From Vanilla planifolia (lineage: Eukaryota > Streptophyta > Magnoliopsida > Asparagales > Orchidaceae), in NCBI GenBank assembly GCA_023846275.1, contig JAIUJO010000185.1:447229-511228 (forward strand): a DNA stretch of 64,000 nt, in the 5' to 3' direction. Shown piece after piece: positions 52,319 to 64,000 of the stretch (positions are counted from its first letter, which is position 1; each line of letters opens with the position of its first letter). The notes under the pieces are model-generated. The model saw nothing but the letters and a program-made list of their open reading frames with translations. It had not been told where the DNA came from and made no database searches. The translations under genes were made by a program, and so were the position numbers.

Positions 52319-54190
52319 CCATTAACAAAATAATATTTTTTAGTTCATTTTTAATTTGTTTTTTAGATCAATGAACATAAAAAAATCATTTTCATTTCTT
52401 ATAAAGGTCCCATATTTATGCATGATTTAATCCTAAAACATTCTCCTTTACTATATATAATATTTTGTTTACTTGTTATGAAATATGAGAATGATCGTAT
52501 CATTCCTCTTATATTATTTTTTATCCATTGGCTTTACTTGTTCGTCCATTCTAAATTTAATTAAGGGATTAAATGGTTTGAGATAGATTTAATATTTTTC
52601 AAGTTAATTTCTTTAGCAACTCAATTAAAGAATTTGTTTATGAGACAAACATTCCTTTAGATAGTTATTTATCATGTAATCATAGAAAGAATGTCAATTC
52701 TTTCATTTGTCTCATGTCAAAAGTGGAACCTCTTCATCATGGCATGCTATCCACATAATCATTGGTTACTTCTACCAAACATATTTTCATCATGTAAAAC
52801 TATTACTATTACACTTCAATCAATTTGCTTTATAATAAATAATGACTCATCTAGATTATCCTTTATATATTCTTTATTGAGCAAATAATTATGTTATCTA
52901 TTTCATCAAATGGATAGCACTTAATAGTTATCCTTTGAAGCTTTTGAGCTATTTATAATAGATGTTAAAAGTATATTGTTTAAATTATATATCGAATAAA
53001 TGAGAAGGATCATTGAAACTTATTTTTTCAAAGTTTATAATGTCCCTTATTTCAATTTTCTTACTTTGATGACTACATAAACGAAAAATGATATTTATAA
53101 ACTCTCTTACCATTATATTTTTTTTGTTGAATATTCTACAAGTATTGTTTTGTGACGAATAAAAAAGAAATATAACTTCCATTTATTTAATGAATAGTGT
53201 TCTTTTTAATAGGGATCATATTAAAAGCATGAAAAACTTGATTGCATTATGAAAATCTTGCACAAGTGGTCAAGTGTGGTACAATTTACCATACCTTTAA
53301 TGGGACACCACAATATACTAGTTATTATTTAGTGTGCAAACAACAAACATGCATGCAAAAGGATAAGCTAGTGCATTTCACCATGTTTGTCAAATGCAGA
53401 AACAAATCTACATCACATTAGATCAAAGAGATATTGATTTGTATAATACTAGTGGCTTTCAATGGAGTACATTAATGAATTCATTTGAGTACAAATAAGT
53501 GCCTCAACGAATAATAAATAACATTCTTACATCTCTGGTATATTGACAAATTGCTACGAAGAGCTCAAATTGTATTGGTCGAATAAACTGAGTCCAATCT
53601 AGTGCTTACTCTGGCATCATATCATTACGATGAAATGTTTGAGTCAAATTAACTTCAAGAAGGGCATACTAAGCCAAAATAAAAAGCGTCCTTAGCTAAT
53701 GATCAAATAATGAGAATAGTACCCAGAGATGCACCAGCATACCAAGACAAATTGTTGTCATAAAAAATGAGGAAACTAATCTATAAAATGAGGTGACAAG
53801 ATTTGAAAAGTTATGAAGTCCATGGTGACAGACATACTTTGCAAAGCTAGAACATTCTAAACTTCATCATTGATTTCAAATTCATTTTTTTATTTATCCC
53901 ACACAATTAAACTTTTGAACTTGTATAATATTGTTATGTATGGTATTTTTTCTTTCGCTATTGTTATGACAACCTTGTATATGTTAACAACGATTATACT
54001 TTTCATTTCATGCAACTTTCTTATTTCCACCAGCAATTGTGCAAGGGCTTGCATTGTTGTCTTTCTACTTTAGAATGCTATTCCAAGTAATTGAGAGATG
54101 CTTAGCAATCAACTTTATCTATTGGTTTTTATTTGGAATAATATAACATCATATTGTCATACTTGCTGGCATTTATATTAAACAAATTCA
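52319..54190. other. Unassigned relic DNA between two transposon remnants
   Basis: Apart from the Ulp1-like stretch listed separately, I recognise nothing. The part from 53,230 to 53,830 is richer in GC and less repetitive than its surroundings, but no frame longer than a few dozen codons is supported. The open frames at 52,985-53,182 (minus) and 53,870-54,073 (plus) have no recognisable motif. Confidence 0.4.
52600..52888 (+). pseudogene. Possible Ulp1-type cysteine protease fragment
   Basis: The frame starting at ATG 52,691 contains W-N-L-F-I-M-A-C-Y-P, then HNHWLLL at 52,754-52,774. Ulp1/SENP-like proteases have a similar stretch, in which a hydrophobic 'F(I/M)P' strand leads to the catalytic histidine of '(N/D)HW' and then a strand ending in D-S. 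Here the aspartate part would need a frameshift, and the cysteine box (Q-D/N-C-G) is not visible. In plants such fragments are often carried by Mutator- and CACTA-like transposons or their host-gene captures. The match is short; chance is a real alternative. Confidence 0.25.
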
Positions 54191-54659
54191 TTCAAAATGA
54201 TTGAAAACCTCCAAGAATTGTTAGTTCAACAACTATTGCATACCATTGATGATTCAAAAAAAATTACAAGGCTAAATTTGAACAACAAATTTAGCAAACA
54301 CTTCTAGCATATTAAAATTCGTGTTCCTAATGATTCTTAAAACAATGGCTTGGTTTTCTTCATAAACTCCATGTATATTTTCCATGATTGCATTCATTAG
54401 GGTGGAATTCTAATAGATCCTTCCATAAATCCTAACAATCATTAATTTGAATGGAGAAAGTAAACTAAATGACACCAATATTTCATTCATCCACTTTGTC
54501 TATACCATAGGGAAAGCATTGAAAAAGCTTGAATATTACCAACTTTTATTATGAATTACTATCATTTTTTATTCAATTATCATATTAAGAGAGGTATTAG
54601 CACAATAACATCATGTTAAGCTAGAGTACCTTTAATACTTTGCCAGTATTTGTTTATTA

Positions 54660-57100
54660 AACAACTAATTCTTTGATTAATCTTGACATGTATGCCTAAT
54701 TTTTTACCATATAAGTCTAAAATATGTTATGCTAGAAACCATTTAGATATTGCAAGATTGATAGTATCCTCATCAGAGTAGTCGTGGCATTTGTAGGCAT
54801 GTCGAATATTAATTCTTTTCAATTGATCGGACAAAGGAAGAGAAAAATTATGTAGACACTAAAAAAACATCACTATCTTTGTTGTAGTTTTGTAATTCCA
54901 ATTTCTTTTTCTTGAGATCTTCTCAAAGAACTTTCTCCTTATTTCATTGCAACTTGATTTGATAGCCAAGCTAATGCCATTGCCCAATCTCTAATGGACT
55001 TACTTATTAACAAGGGATTTTTATGCAAAAGCTATTATTAAGTCTCTTTTTTTCTCCTTGATCCAACATGCAATAGCTTTATTTTGCTTCTACTTCCCAT
55101 AAAAAGTTTTCGCTATCAATAATTCCACACTAAAGGACTTGTATATTAGTATGTTCCAACTTTTTCTACTAAGGATGCTTGGAAAGTATTAGTCAGTTTC
55201 CTTGTCTCGATTTCATTTTCCTCAAGTGGCTCACCTATCTTTCTACCATTTCATCCAATGATGCTTATGATTGTTCTAAATGTCTTCCTATAGGAAAGCA
55301 CTAATTATCTTATTCAACCTCTTTAGCATTTGCATAAGAGGATGTATAGCATTAATAATTAGGTTGGAGTTGAGTTTAAAATTTTATTTATAAGTATTAT
55401 TCTATCTCCAATTCATATAAGTTTCTTCTTTGAACTAAACATTTCATTTTGTAATGTTTTCAATTATTTTTTAAAGTATATTGACTTTTTGTTATCAATA
55501 TATAAAAGACACTCCACGTATTTTAGGTGTATTATCCATTCCTTAAAACAAAGAATCTTTTCCAAATATATATTTTAGCTTTGTAGAAATGTATCAAGAA
55601 GCTTGTTAATGCCTTTTGATGTCTTTATGTCCCATCTACTAAAAATAATGAAGTCATTTGCATGGCAAAAATTTGTCATTATTGAGTATACTATGTTGTG
55701 GCATAGTGCATGATTAACCTCTTTAAAAAATCGTTTTAAAATTCTTATAAAACATACTTTGCAATGAAGAGAAATTGTGGGAAAATTAGAGTATCATTAA
55801 GCCCCTTTCTAGTTGAAGATACCTAAGTGGAGAACCATTTATTATGATTGATATCCATGTGCTATTCATAAGATTTCTAACCAATGTGCTAAACTTTGTT
55901 GACAAATGGAACTAAATTAGACTAAAATTTGCATAGCATCCATAACATCTAAAGCAGAAAAAGTTCCAATGTTTGGTTATGAATATTTTATTAAACTTGT
56001 ATGGACCTGTAACACTATCTTTGTCCATTTGGACAACCACATGATGAAGCTAGTCCAAGTCTATATTTTTAGATGGAAATTGTCTCACATATATAGTGAT
56101 TAGTTGTTAAATAAAATTTATAGCTTCTTCATTAGTAAATTTCTATTTTGTGGGAAGGAACTCTTTAAAATGTTGTACAACAGCATCTTGTAAATTCTCT
56201 GGACCTAGCATCTTAAGGCCATAATAGTCTTTAATATCATTAATGTGAAGCTTTGTCATATTTTTTTTTAATGAAAGCATGAATTTTTCTAATTGAATTC
56301 TTTTAGCCTTATTTCTATTAGGTTTGGCTTCAATAAATTTCATCATATCTTACTTCTTCCAAAAGTTGTTGATTAGCCACATTTAAACTTTATCTTATCC
56401 TCTTCTATGCCACATTCTAGGAATTGCTTTACTCTAATTCCTACGTATTCATTTACACTCTAAAAATTTTTAAACAACATGAATCTTATATTGCATTACT
56501 TTAGGTATTCATTAAGGCCTTTACTTTTCAATGATAAAGCCTACATTTTAGTTTGATGTGTAAGAATTTGAAATTTATTTTCTACCACTTAATAAAAACT
56601 ATAATGTGCTACCCACATGTTTTTGAACTTAAATTGCAAGTGTTGAGAGATGTACATCAATTAAAGGTTAAGCAAAGGAGCATAAAGAATTGGCACCACT
56701 CAACAAAGATTTTCAACAATTTCAATTGAGTTAGCTTCAAGCAAATCTTTATTTGCCAACTTATCAAAATTCTTCCATACCAATTTATCTTTTGTTTTCC
56801 AAACCTAGGTAAATTTAGAAACCCTGAGTAGGAGTTCAAATATTCTACATTGATTTAAGCAATCTGTAAATTTATTAATTGCAATAAGATTAAGAGTTGA
56901 AGCTCCTTGTATTCAATTATCGATACAATAACATTAAAATCCTCTCTTAATGAGCCATGAGACTTCTTGGTTTTTTGCAATTTTGTCATACATTCTCTAC
57001 AAAAAAAAAATTCTTTGAGTTCTTGTACATTTTCTATAAATAATTTTGAAATTAGAAGTTAATTGGTGATCTTTTCAAATTACATGTAGATGGATGGAGA
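54660..57100 (-). pseudogene. LINE ORF2 relic: endonuclease and reverse transcriptase
   Basis: ORF2 of plant L1 elements nicks target DNA and copies the element's RNA. Endonuclease traces: EDFNVIVS near 56,935 (normally GDFN), then NQCRIFE, VWKTKDKLVWKNFD and APLL across frames to about 56,690, then FKFKNMWVAHYSF. The linker frame 56,346-56,143 includes ENLQDAVVQHFKEF. Reverse transcriptase traces: QMDKDSVTGPYKFNKIF near 56,000, INGSPLRYLQLERGL near 55,820, the catalytic region HANDFIIFS at about 55,650-55,672 (normally F-A-D-D, so the aspartate pair is lost), KSIYFKK near 55,480, LINKILNSTPT near 55,380 and LTNTFQASLVEKV near 55,190. A final PLSDQLKRINIRHAYKC at about 54,835-54,780 suits the zf-RVT domain. 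At least ten stops or shifts interrupt it. Confidence 0.8.
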
Positions 57101-57770
57101 CATTTAATAACCCATCGGTAGAGTATTGCATTGGATGCTATGTTTAAATAGTACCAAAACTTTGTAAGACTAATTAATGATGTCATCTGTATAACATTGA
57201 GTAATTGTTAAATTACATAAATTCTGAACAAGAGCCATCTGTCCAAGCAAAGAAATTAGCACTGTTTCATTGGTTAAGTAATATATTTTGTTTAGGAAAA
57301 GGTTTAGGGTTCTGTGCTCCCTTAATGATAAATATAATAACATTGTATACTTATAATTTTTTATTAATTCATATTATTCTAATAATTCTAAAAATTTCTT
57401 TCAAACCATTGCATTGCTCAGTACTATTCTTTGCTCTCTTATTTGATCTTTTCATCAAAAAGAAGTAAACCCATCATGTTCAATAAAGATTTGACTTGAT
57501 TTTGGACCTTCTACATGAAATTCTGTCCTAAAATTTTGGAATAGTTGAATTTCTAGTGGATATTGTGTTATTTGTTGAGCTATTGTTTTTAGATATAATA
57601 ATAACCCATTATCTTGATGAGTTATATTCTCAATCTCAAATTGATTGAAACAAAGTTTATATGTAGTGTTCTTTTTCAGTGATATATAATATTAAATTGA
57701 CAAAATTCATAATGAAAATACACTTTATTGAACGTAATATTGAGAATGAAATCATACGTCTACATGATCC
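57100..57770 (-). pseudogene. Junction between LINE ORF1 and the endonuclease, poorly preserved
   Basis: This is the expected place for the end of ORF1, the spacer and the first part of the endonuclease. I cannot identify the initial endonuclease motif (normally W-N-x-R-G and Q-E-T). The plus-strand open frame at 57,205-57,468 is hydrophobic and lies antisense to the LINE; I do not regard it as a gene. Confidence 0.4.
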
Positions 57771-58490
57771 TAAAATTTAGTAGTTAATTTTTCTGATGGA
57801 TAACACATTGGGGTCCTTATCTCTTTGTTGATCTTGCTGACTAATAGGAGGATTATTTACAACACTTTTTCCTTGTCTTTCTAGTTTTGCTCTATTATGT
57901 TTATAGGTTCGTTCCTTACAACATAATTTCACAACATTGGCTATAATAAAGTGGTACGTTGCCAAATTGGATCTTTTAACAAGATCAAGAAAAGTTGATA
58001 CCATTTTGAGTAATTCTAGTTAATTTGGAGAGTTCCTTAAGAAAATTCATTTGCACACAAACCCCGTCAACATATGGCTGATTTAAATTCAAAGTAGAGA
58101 CATGCACCTTTAGTTGTTTCCCTAATATGATTGTCTTATTGCATTGAGAAATATGTTTATAAATATGTTCTCAAATGAAATCAAGAAAGAAGCAAGTGAT
58201 GACTCAGCGTTGAGGTGAAATTCTACATTCAAATATAAAACTATCATCAAGAATTCATGAACGTACCAAGACCTATGGAACATGCAAAGGAGGAAGTAAT
58301 ATTTTATATTAGGTGAGAGCAAATTGCATCAATTTTCTTAAGAACTAAATTTGACCATATTTTAAAACCCAATCATTGAAAAACATTTCATATAAATTCC
58401 TTGATAGATATCCTAAATGAAAATTGTCTAATTAGTGCAATCCTAAAATTAGCTACCATCTTTCCAATTTCCTCCTCACAAATGATTTCA
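57770..58490 (-). pseudogene. LINE ORF1 relic: DUF4283 and zinc knuckle
   Basis: ORF1 of plant L1 elements is an RNA-binding protein that packages the element's transcript. On the minus strand, FRIALIRQFSF (about 58,455-58,411) opens a DUF4283-like stretch. It continues, with frame changes, through WYVHEFLMIVLYLN and NAESSLASFLISFENI (about 58,270-58,165), then LGKQLKVHVSTLN and a C-V-Q-M-N-F-L-K-E stretch near 58,050. A degenerate zinc knuckle (QCCEIM in one frame, KLCCKERTYKHN in another) lies at about 57,940-57,895, followed by a lysine- and glutamine-rich tail in the open frame 58,004-57,777. The ORF is split by several stops. It sits directly upstream of the endonuclease part, as expected. 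Zinc-ligand positions cannot be aligned with certainty. Confidence 0.7.
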
Positions 58491-58899
58491 AGATCCCCAT
58501 TAAAATTTGTCCTTGTCTTTATTCTAATTAGTGTTTAGTACTTCTACAAAAGATTGATTGAAGTAAGCTCCTCCAAAAATCTCCAAAGACTCCAATCAAT
58601 AATATTGATTAACTAGAATGATGTTTTATGAAAACCAATGATCAATTCGAATGGTTGATCACTAATTGTTTTGAAGTTTTTGCTTTTTGTTGTATGGGAA
58701 TTATTTAGTTTCAATCACTAATTGTGATTAAGAAAATCAATTGGATTACATATGTCATCTTTGAGATGTGCTAACACCCATTTTTCATTTATCAACCATC
58801 TCATTATTGATCAGCCCATTCGTTTCCTCATTCATTGTGCTAAGCAAATAGTAGTTTTTGTTCAATATGATATATTAATGTGTAGCACCTACAGCTAAA

Positions 58900-61285
58900 C
58901 TGTTTATGATAAGGAATTTTTTACATTTTTTTATTCAATAAAAAATTTGAGGTCACCTCAATAAACTGTTGCATTAAAATTTAATATAAAATGTTTTGGC
59001 TTTGTTCATGTTTTTAATCCAAAGGTAATTAAGAAAGTTATATTGATGTAATAGAGCCCTTATGATATCTTTTCTAGTTCTATTATTTCTTTTTACTAAT
59101 TTATTTTATTATGATTATAGAATAATGATGATAGGTAATTTTTAATTGACAATAGATGAAGGATTTTAAAAATTGGGTAACTTGAGATGGATCATGGGTG
59201 ATGGCTGTAGATGTTGAAAAATCAATGAACTTTTAAATTTTTATTTAGCATAGTACATCCAAGAAGTAAGTAAAGCTAGCAAACCTTCCATGACATTAAG
59301 GGAGGGGCACCAATGGACATAGTAATGAATCAAACATTAACATCATTCAAAAACACACCAAAATCCCAATTATTAACACTTGGTCATTCTTTCCAAGGAA
59401 TGTGCACAATGACATGTTTATGGGGAATTCCCTCTCTTAATCATCTATTACAAAATTGCATGGTGGTCCAATTGAGCAAAACATAATTATAATGAAATTA
59501 CCCACCATATTTAAGGTGAACAAAAAATAATATTTAAGGAAGTTGAAATCAAGAAGGTGGTAGTGAAATCAAACACACTCTAATAGTTAAATTGTGATAC
59601 AAGTGGGTCATCATGGAATCCATGTGTAAATTAGTAAAACAAAAGATTTTTTGAGTGAAGTCAAAATTTTTTCTTTGGAGAACATATAAACTCTTATTAG
59701 ATCTGATATGGCTCACGACTTCCTCGACTACTGATTACACAAATCATGGAACATAGGTGACATTGAAATGCGCATCTTTAAATATTTCCTAGAGTACAAA
59801 TTAATAAAGAACCATCACTTGTCACTATCTAATTGTCTTGATAACACTGATCTATCCATTCATTTAATAAGGTAACATTGTATTCAGTTGCATTTGTAAT
59901 TGGAAAGACACTAAAAATTGATGTCAAAATATTATGTTTAACTCAACCACCTATTGAAAGAGTATGCATTGAAGTCAGCTTGTTAATTGAATTTTTGGTA
60001 GAATATTTTATGCAATAATCTTCCTCTATATTGTAGTCAATGTTGTTAGTAGGAACACATGCTATCAATTAATATATTGAAGACAACTAAAACTTATGCT
60101 CAGGAAAATGCCATAGTTGATAGTACCTCTACCAATTAGAAGTATCAATAAAAGGAAGAATCAAATCATGTACAAACCCTTAATAAATCATGAAGAAACC
60201 CAGAGCATAATGTGTGAGAATGGCCACAATGACCATCAAAATTCTCATAATGAAGAATCTATCCAGACCATAAAAACTAATGAAATTTGAAACTGAGATA
60301 TGGTTGAAGACAAAAGCAAAATTATAGGCATGTGAAAACAATAAAGTCATCAAAATTTGCTAATAATCATGCAATTATTTAGAATGAATCAAATTTAGAT
60401 AAAGAAGAAAAAGAACATGAAATCTTGAAAAATCAATGAGACAAGCAAAGATATCTGTAGTAGATGAATTGAACTTCATAACCAAGAATGTAGGGTCATC
60501 ACAACTATTGAAAAATCATGATTGCCCTACATTTGAATGTCATACAAGAACTAAAGTGTGATCAAACAGGATGATAAGAATGATGATATTCAAAATCAAT
60601 AACTATAATTATGGTATCATAGACATGTACAATGTTTTCTATTATCTATATATTGGACAATGCTTCACCCTAATTTTGGGAATAGTTATTAATTTGTTGT
60701 CACATTGGTGGTTTATTTCAATATGTATGTGATGCTTCTAAGATCATTCCTATTTGAAACCCATCAAATGAGTAGGTCTCTAATTTCTGCATTATATGTC
60801 CAATCGAAGTTATTGATCTTTAAACCACTTACCACAACAATGCATTTTCACCATGTGCCTCAAATTGAAATTAAAATTGTCTAATCAATGCTTCTATAAG
60901 GGATTATAGCCCTGTGTACCACCATTAAAGTAGAAATTTTTTGGCATACTGTTCATTCTATTTTCATTATTTAAGAGGTCAACATCATTTTCATTTTTTA
61001 ATGATATAAACTTAACATTATTTAGACAAGTACTCCATTGTACTAATACATTGTTGTTCTATAATCTATAGTTGACATTTACATTAGTGCTCTTCCATCT
61101 ATCTAATCTTTCATTTGTGAGATGTAGGTTAGTATGTAACTAATATGTTTAGAAACTTAACCCTCATGTAGAATGATGTGACAAGAATAACGGTGCCGTC
61201 TTAGCCTTCCCTGACCAGGATCACTATGTTAAATTAATAATGTAATTTGGTAGCACCATCAATTAATAAAATAACATTTCATTAA
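58900..61285. other. Unassigned relic DNA
   Basis: The sequence is less AT-extreme and not repetitive within the window. I could not read a conserved protein motif in any frame. A small GC-rich stretch at about 61,190-61,232 (GGTGCCGTCTTAGCCTTCCC) stands out, just before the broken end of the copia integrase, and may be the edge of another element. Confidence 0.4.
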
Positions 61286-62400
61286 AAAAGAGAATAAGCT
61301 AATGAAAAGTATTGCTTTGTTCCTAATTCTTTGGAAAATGCTTTAAAATTTTAATTTTCAAATTACTTTTTATAGTAAATAAGTTTCCTATTTAAAAGTA
61401 GTACCTTTTCGAATTACATTAAGTTTACTAATCATCTAAAGACTTCAAATGCTTTATTCTTGTTTTTCAAAAATAATGCTAAGGTATATCTTATATTACC
61501 CTTGACAAAAATAAAGTTGTCATTATTTTAACTTATGTTAGCCACTTAGGTCCAAACAAATCAATATGAATAAACTCTAAAGGTTATGTATTCCTTCATA
61601 CATTCAAGAACTTAAAAGGATTTTATTGATGTTTTCTTATAGGGCAAGAATCAAAGTGGACAATCCTTTATTTAAGTTAAAAATCCATGACTTTAGTATC
61701 GTAGTTGAACTTGAGTGTCCTAATCTTCTATGCTAAAAAAATTGACTAATTATGCTTATTTCCTCAAACAAGCTTCTTAAAATCTTTTATTATCCAAATA
61801 TATAGCATAAATATTATAATTTCTAAACCTTTCAAAAAATTATATTTGCATCCTCCTAAAAAAGTATTGTGACGTACGAAAAATCACATTATATCATTTT
61901 TTGATGGAGTTGTCTAACTCTAAGTACATTTTGTCTTGAACTTGCATTATGAAATACTCCATCAACAAAAGGAGAGTAGAGATGCCTATTCTTCTCACTT
62001 GTTTGTTTCATTTCGCAAAGTGTTCTCCTACAACAAAAAATCAAGCATCCTATGTTTCTAAGCTTAAGAATTGTGCTCTATCTTTTATCATATGTGTTGT
62101 GAATGGCTATCTACGTTTTTCATTGGGAACTCATATATATTGTACAACCACAATTTGGATCCAACTTGCCTCTTTTATTTCCCACAAGAGACATACCAAC
62201 AAAGGGAAACATTTAAGTTTTAGAATTGGAAATGCAAGCTAATTAGGGTTCCTATAGATTAGTTCTTATTTTATGTTCAATTATCATTTGTTAATCCACG
62301 CAAAGGAATTCCTATTCATCGTAATCATTTTTTGGCAAACAAATAATCAATTTTTATTTTGATATTAGGAGTGGCATTTTACAAAAAAGATTGGCTTGTA
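61285..62400 (-). mobile_element. Ty1/copia retrotransposon fragment: protease to integrase
   Basis: Read on the minus strand, motifs come in copia order. A protease-region stretch HMIKDRAQFLSLE (62,098-62,057) corresponds to the 'HMTGD...F' motif that follows the active site; upstream, the D-S-G motif has decayed to I-V-V in SWIQIVVVQYI near 62,160. The pre-integrase motif HRRLGH is intact at 61,732-61,715. EFIHIDLFGPKWLT at about 61,582-61,541 contains the first catalytic aspartate of integrase; KNKNKAFEVF (61,475-61,443) and SKELGTKQ (61,335-61,311, with the third catalytic residue, E) follow. The second aspartate (normally in DNGGEF) is not seen. No reverse transcriptase follows: homology ends abruptly near 61,285. 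Several frameshifts and stops. SIRE/Tork-like by style. Confidence 0.75.
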
Positions 62401-64000
62401 AAATAAAGAATCTCTTACATGTGAATGTCTTCTTCAATTTTTGTAAAACGTTATAGAACAATGTCCTACAAAAACACTTATGTATGATACATGTAATCTC
62501 CTAATAGAAACAATTTGATTTTTCAGTCCTTTATCTTATGGAAACGAACAAACATTATTTATCAGTTCTCATGAACTTGAAGAATAATCCAATTGATCTT
62601 TCAAAAATTGACATTTGCACAAATATTCAAAAGGTTCATAAGTTATTTTGCTATGAGATGCATTATGGGTTTCAAATTCTTATTTCTTAGTCTATAATTC
62701 AAGCTTTAATGTGTCATGTTTCTTTCTCCACTTTTTGTATTTACATAACATTCAAAAAGGCTATATTTTACATTATTTTAAGATAATTCTTGATCACTTA
62801 CCTTATCAAGCTCAAAATAATCATCACGGATCATTTAGTACACATCTTGAGGAAATAAAAGTAAGTACGAGTTCCACAATAGCAGATTCCATTACAGTAT
62901 TTAAAAAATTTTTTGTATGTATTATTTCAAAATCATATCTATTTTCCAAGGCTTCTTTTTAAAAAAAATATTTTCATAGAAAACCTTGATATTCAAATTT
63001 GTATATATAACTCTTAATATTTTCGATTGAGAAAAATAAAAATAAAAAATTATAAAATTATACAAAAATTTTTATATTGTTCAATTCAATATAGTACCTA
63101 TGTTCATCCTCCAATTGAAGTTAAGAAATATTATTAAGAAAATTACTACTTTAACTTTTTTTGTGTCGTTCACATCCAACATAGTATCCTATTAGCATAT
63201 GTTTATTTAACTTTGGGATTCATAGCCCAAGAGAAAAGGGAAAATATATCATGAGAACAAGCTTTTGATGAGAGTGCACAACATTCTATGTTTGTTGATG
63301 AGTACAAGAAGGAAAAATGAGCATACAATTATAAAAGAAAGTGAGAAAATGAAACCTTAAAAGTTTTAGGATTATTTGGATGATTTTTGAATCTCAAGTA
63401 GTACATACCCAATGTGTGCTACAGAGAGATCTTACATCAATGGAATATCGCATATTGCTTCATTGAGATCTCAAAGTTTTGTTCAAGTCGACTAGCTATT
63501 CGTTAATATTTTTTGGGTTTTTATGACAAAATGTTTATCGTAGCTATTAGAAAAAATTTCATAAGTTGCTAAATAGCTTAAAAAGTCTCTTCCAAACAAG
63601 TTATAAATCTTCGTCTAATGGAAATGGCCTTTAAGCAACATCAACTAGATCCATTGGATCTGATGAGAGAGGATGTGGACAACTAAATATGGAATGTAAA
63701 CCCAACGATGGTTGAATTAAGGTAGATTAGACCTTGACCATAAATAATGTTGGATGAGGTTAAGAACAATTCATCAATAGTATTTGAGGAAATGATCTCA
63801 ACCATAGAATTTAAAGTTAAAATCTTTGAGCCACATGATTCAAGGATAAGTTATTTGATATGGTAGAAAGAATGCTAGCCATCATATAAATTTGGATGAA
63901 ATTTTGTTTGTTTGATTTGTGCCTTTATTTAATGCCTATATGAGGTTAAACTCTTAGCTATCTAATCAATTATTGAATGATGTGAATTTATGCATGCTTA
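62400..64000. other. Possible decayed copia gag region and unassigned DNA
   Basis: By position, the minus strand from about 62,400 to 63,500 should carry the gag part of the copia element to its left. A lysine- and asparagine-rich minus-strand reading near 62,600-62,750 is compatible with the coiled-coil part of SIRE-like gag, but this is weak. The plus-strand open frames 61,949-62,242 and 62,711-62,962 are antisense to the element and have no recognised motif. From 63,500 to the end I see nothing to annotate. Confidence 0.3.

Larger units (their letters stand above)
54190..58900 (-). mobile_element. Decayed L1-type LINE, nearly full length
   Basis: Read on the minus strand, the parts come in correct LINE order: ORF1 with a DUF4283-like domain (about 58,480-58,030), a zinc-knuckle-like region (about 57,965-57,870), endonuclease (about 57,050-56,560), linker (56,346-56,143), reverse transcriptase (about 56,110-54,950) and a zf-RVT-like tail (about 54,840-54,660). 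All carry stops and frameshifts. No poly-A tail (which would be poly-T on the plus strand) or target-site duplication could be fixed, so both outer limits are approximate. Related elements are common in seed plants. This copy cannot be active. Confidence 0.8.

Noticed and set aside
56657..56839. 60-codon minus-strand frame as an independent protein
   Set aside because: It is an out-of-frame reading of the LINE endonuclease; the homologous residues (VWKTKDKLVWKNFD) lie in another frame of the same strand.
57205..57468. 87-codon plus-strand frame as a gene
   Set aside because: It is antisense to the LINE between its ORF1 and endonuclease parts, hydrophobic, and without a motif.
61949..62962. 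Plus-strand frames of 97 and 83 codons as genes
   Set aside because: The first is antisense to the copia protease region, where minus-strand motifs are recognisable; the second has no motif and lies where decayed gag is expected.
1..64000. Promoters, terminators, riboswitches, telomere repeats
   Set aside because: TATA-like and poly-A-signal-like strings are everywhere in DNA of this composition and carry no information here; no TTTAGGG-type runs were seen.

Overview
The window looks like deep intergenic heterochromatin from a very AT-rich land-plant nuclear genome. I see no intact protein-coding gene, no rRNA or tRNA gene, and no CRISPR array. A seed plant is indicated by the relics present: an L1-type LINE with a DUF4283-like ORF1 and a zf-RVT-like tail, a SIRE/Tork-like Ty1/copia element, and a Ty3/gypsy gag-protease piece. 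Their heavy decay (stops, frameshifts, strong AT drift) would suit a large, slowly purged genome such as a gymnosperm, but that is an inference from style only.

Region 1 (about 1-46,745) is one very large, highly diverged tandem repeat. The monomer is about 380-430 bp and there are roughly 110 copies. The first 3.1 kb runs in the opposite orientation to the remaining 43.5 kb. At the switch point sits a perfect 42-bp direct duplication. The monomer contains an inverted-repeat block, an AT palindrome, and two internal copies of one sub-motif. Local events are visible on top of the old array: a recent 1.2-kb multi-monomer duplication (23.7-26.1 kb), families of shortened monomers (39.6-44.0 kb), sub-repeat expansion (45.7-45.9 kb), several TA microsatellites in the same monomer phase, and two foreign insertions with target-site duplications (34.8 kb and 45.0 kb).

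Region 2 (about 46,746-54,190) is mixed relic DNA. It holds a 60-bp tandem duplication, a GC-richer block with a hairpin, a gypsy gag/protease fragment on the minus strand, a T-rich stretch with a faint 500-bp repetition, and the first codons of a copia gag on the minus strand. That gag start is preceded by two tandem 0.93-kb units that may be LTR plus leader. A weak Ulp1-protease-like fragment lies on the plus strand near 52.7 kb.

Region 3 (about 54,190-58,900) is a nearly complete but dead LINE on the minus strand. Its order is ORF1 (DUF4283, zinc knuckle), endonuclease, linker, reverse transcriptase and zf-RVT-like tail.

Region 4 (about 58,900-64,000) is unassigned relic DNA with the protease-to-integrase part of a second copia element on the minus strand (61.29-62.40 kb). 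The short open frames in the window are chance frames in AT-rich repeats, antisense shadows, or fragments of these dead elements. Nothing points to an operon or a functional gene set. The main biological interest is the satellite array and its rearrangement record.
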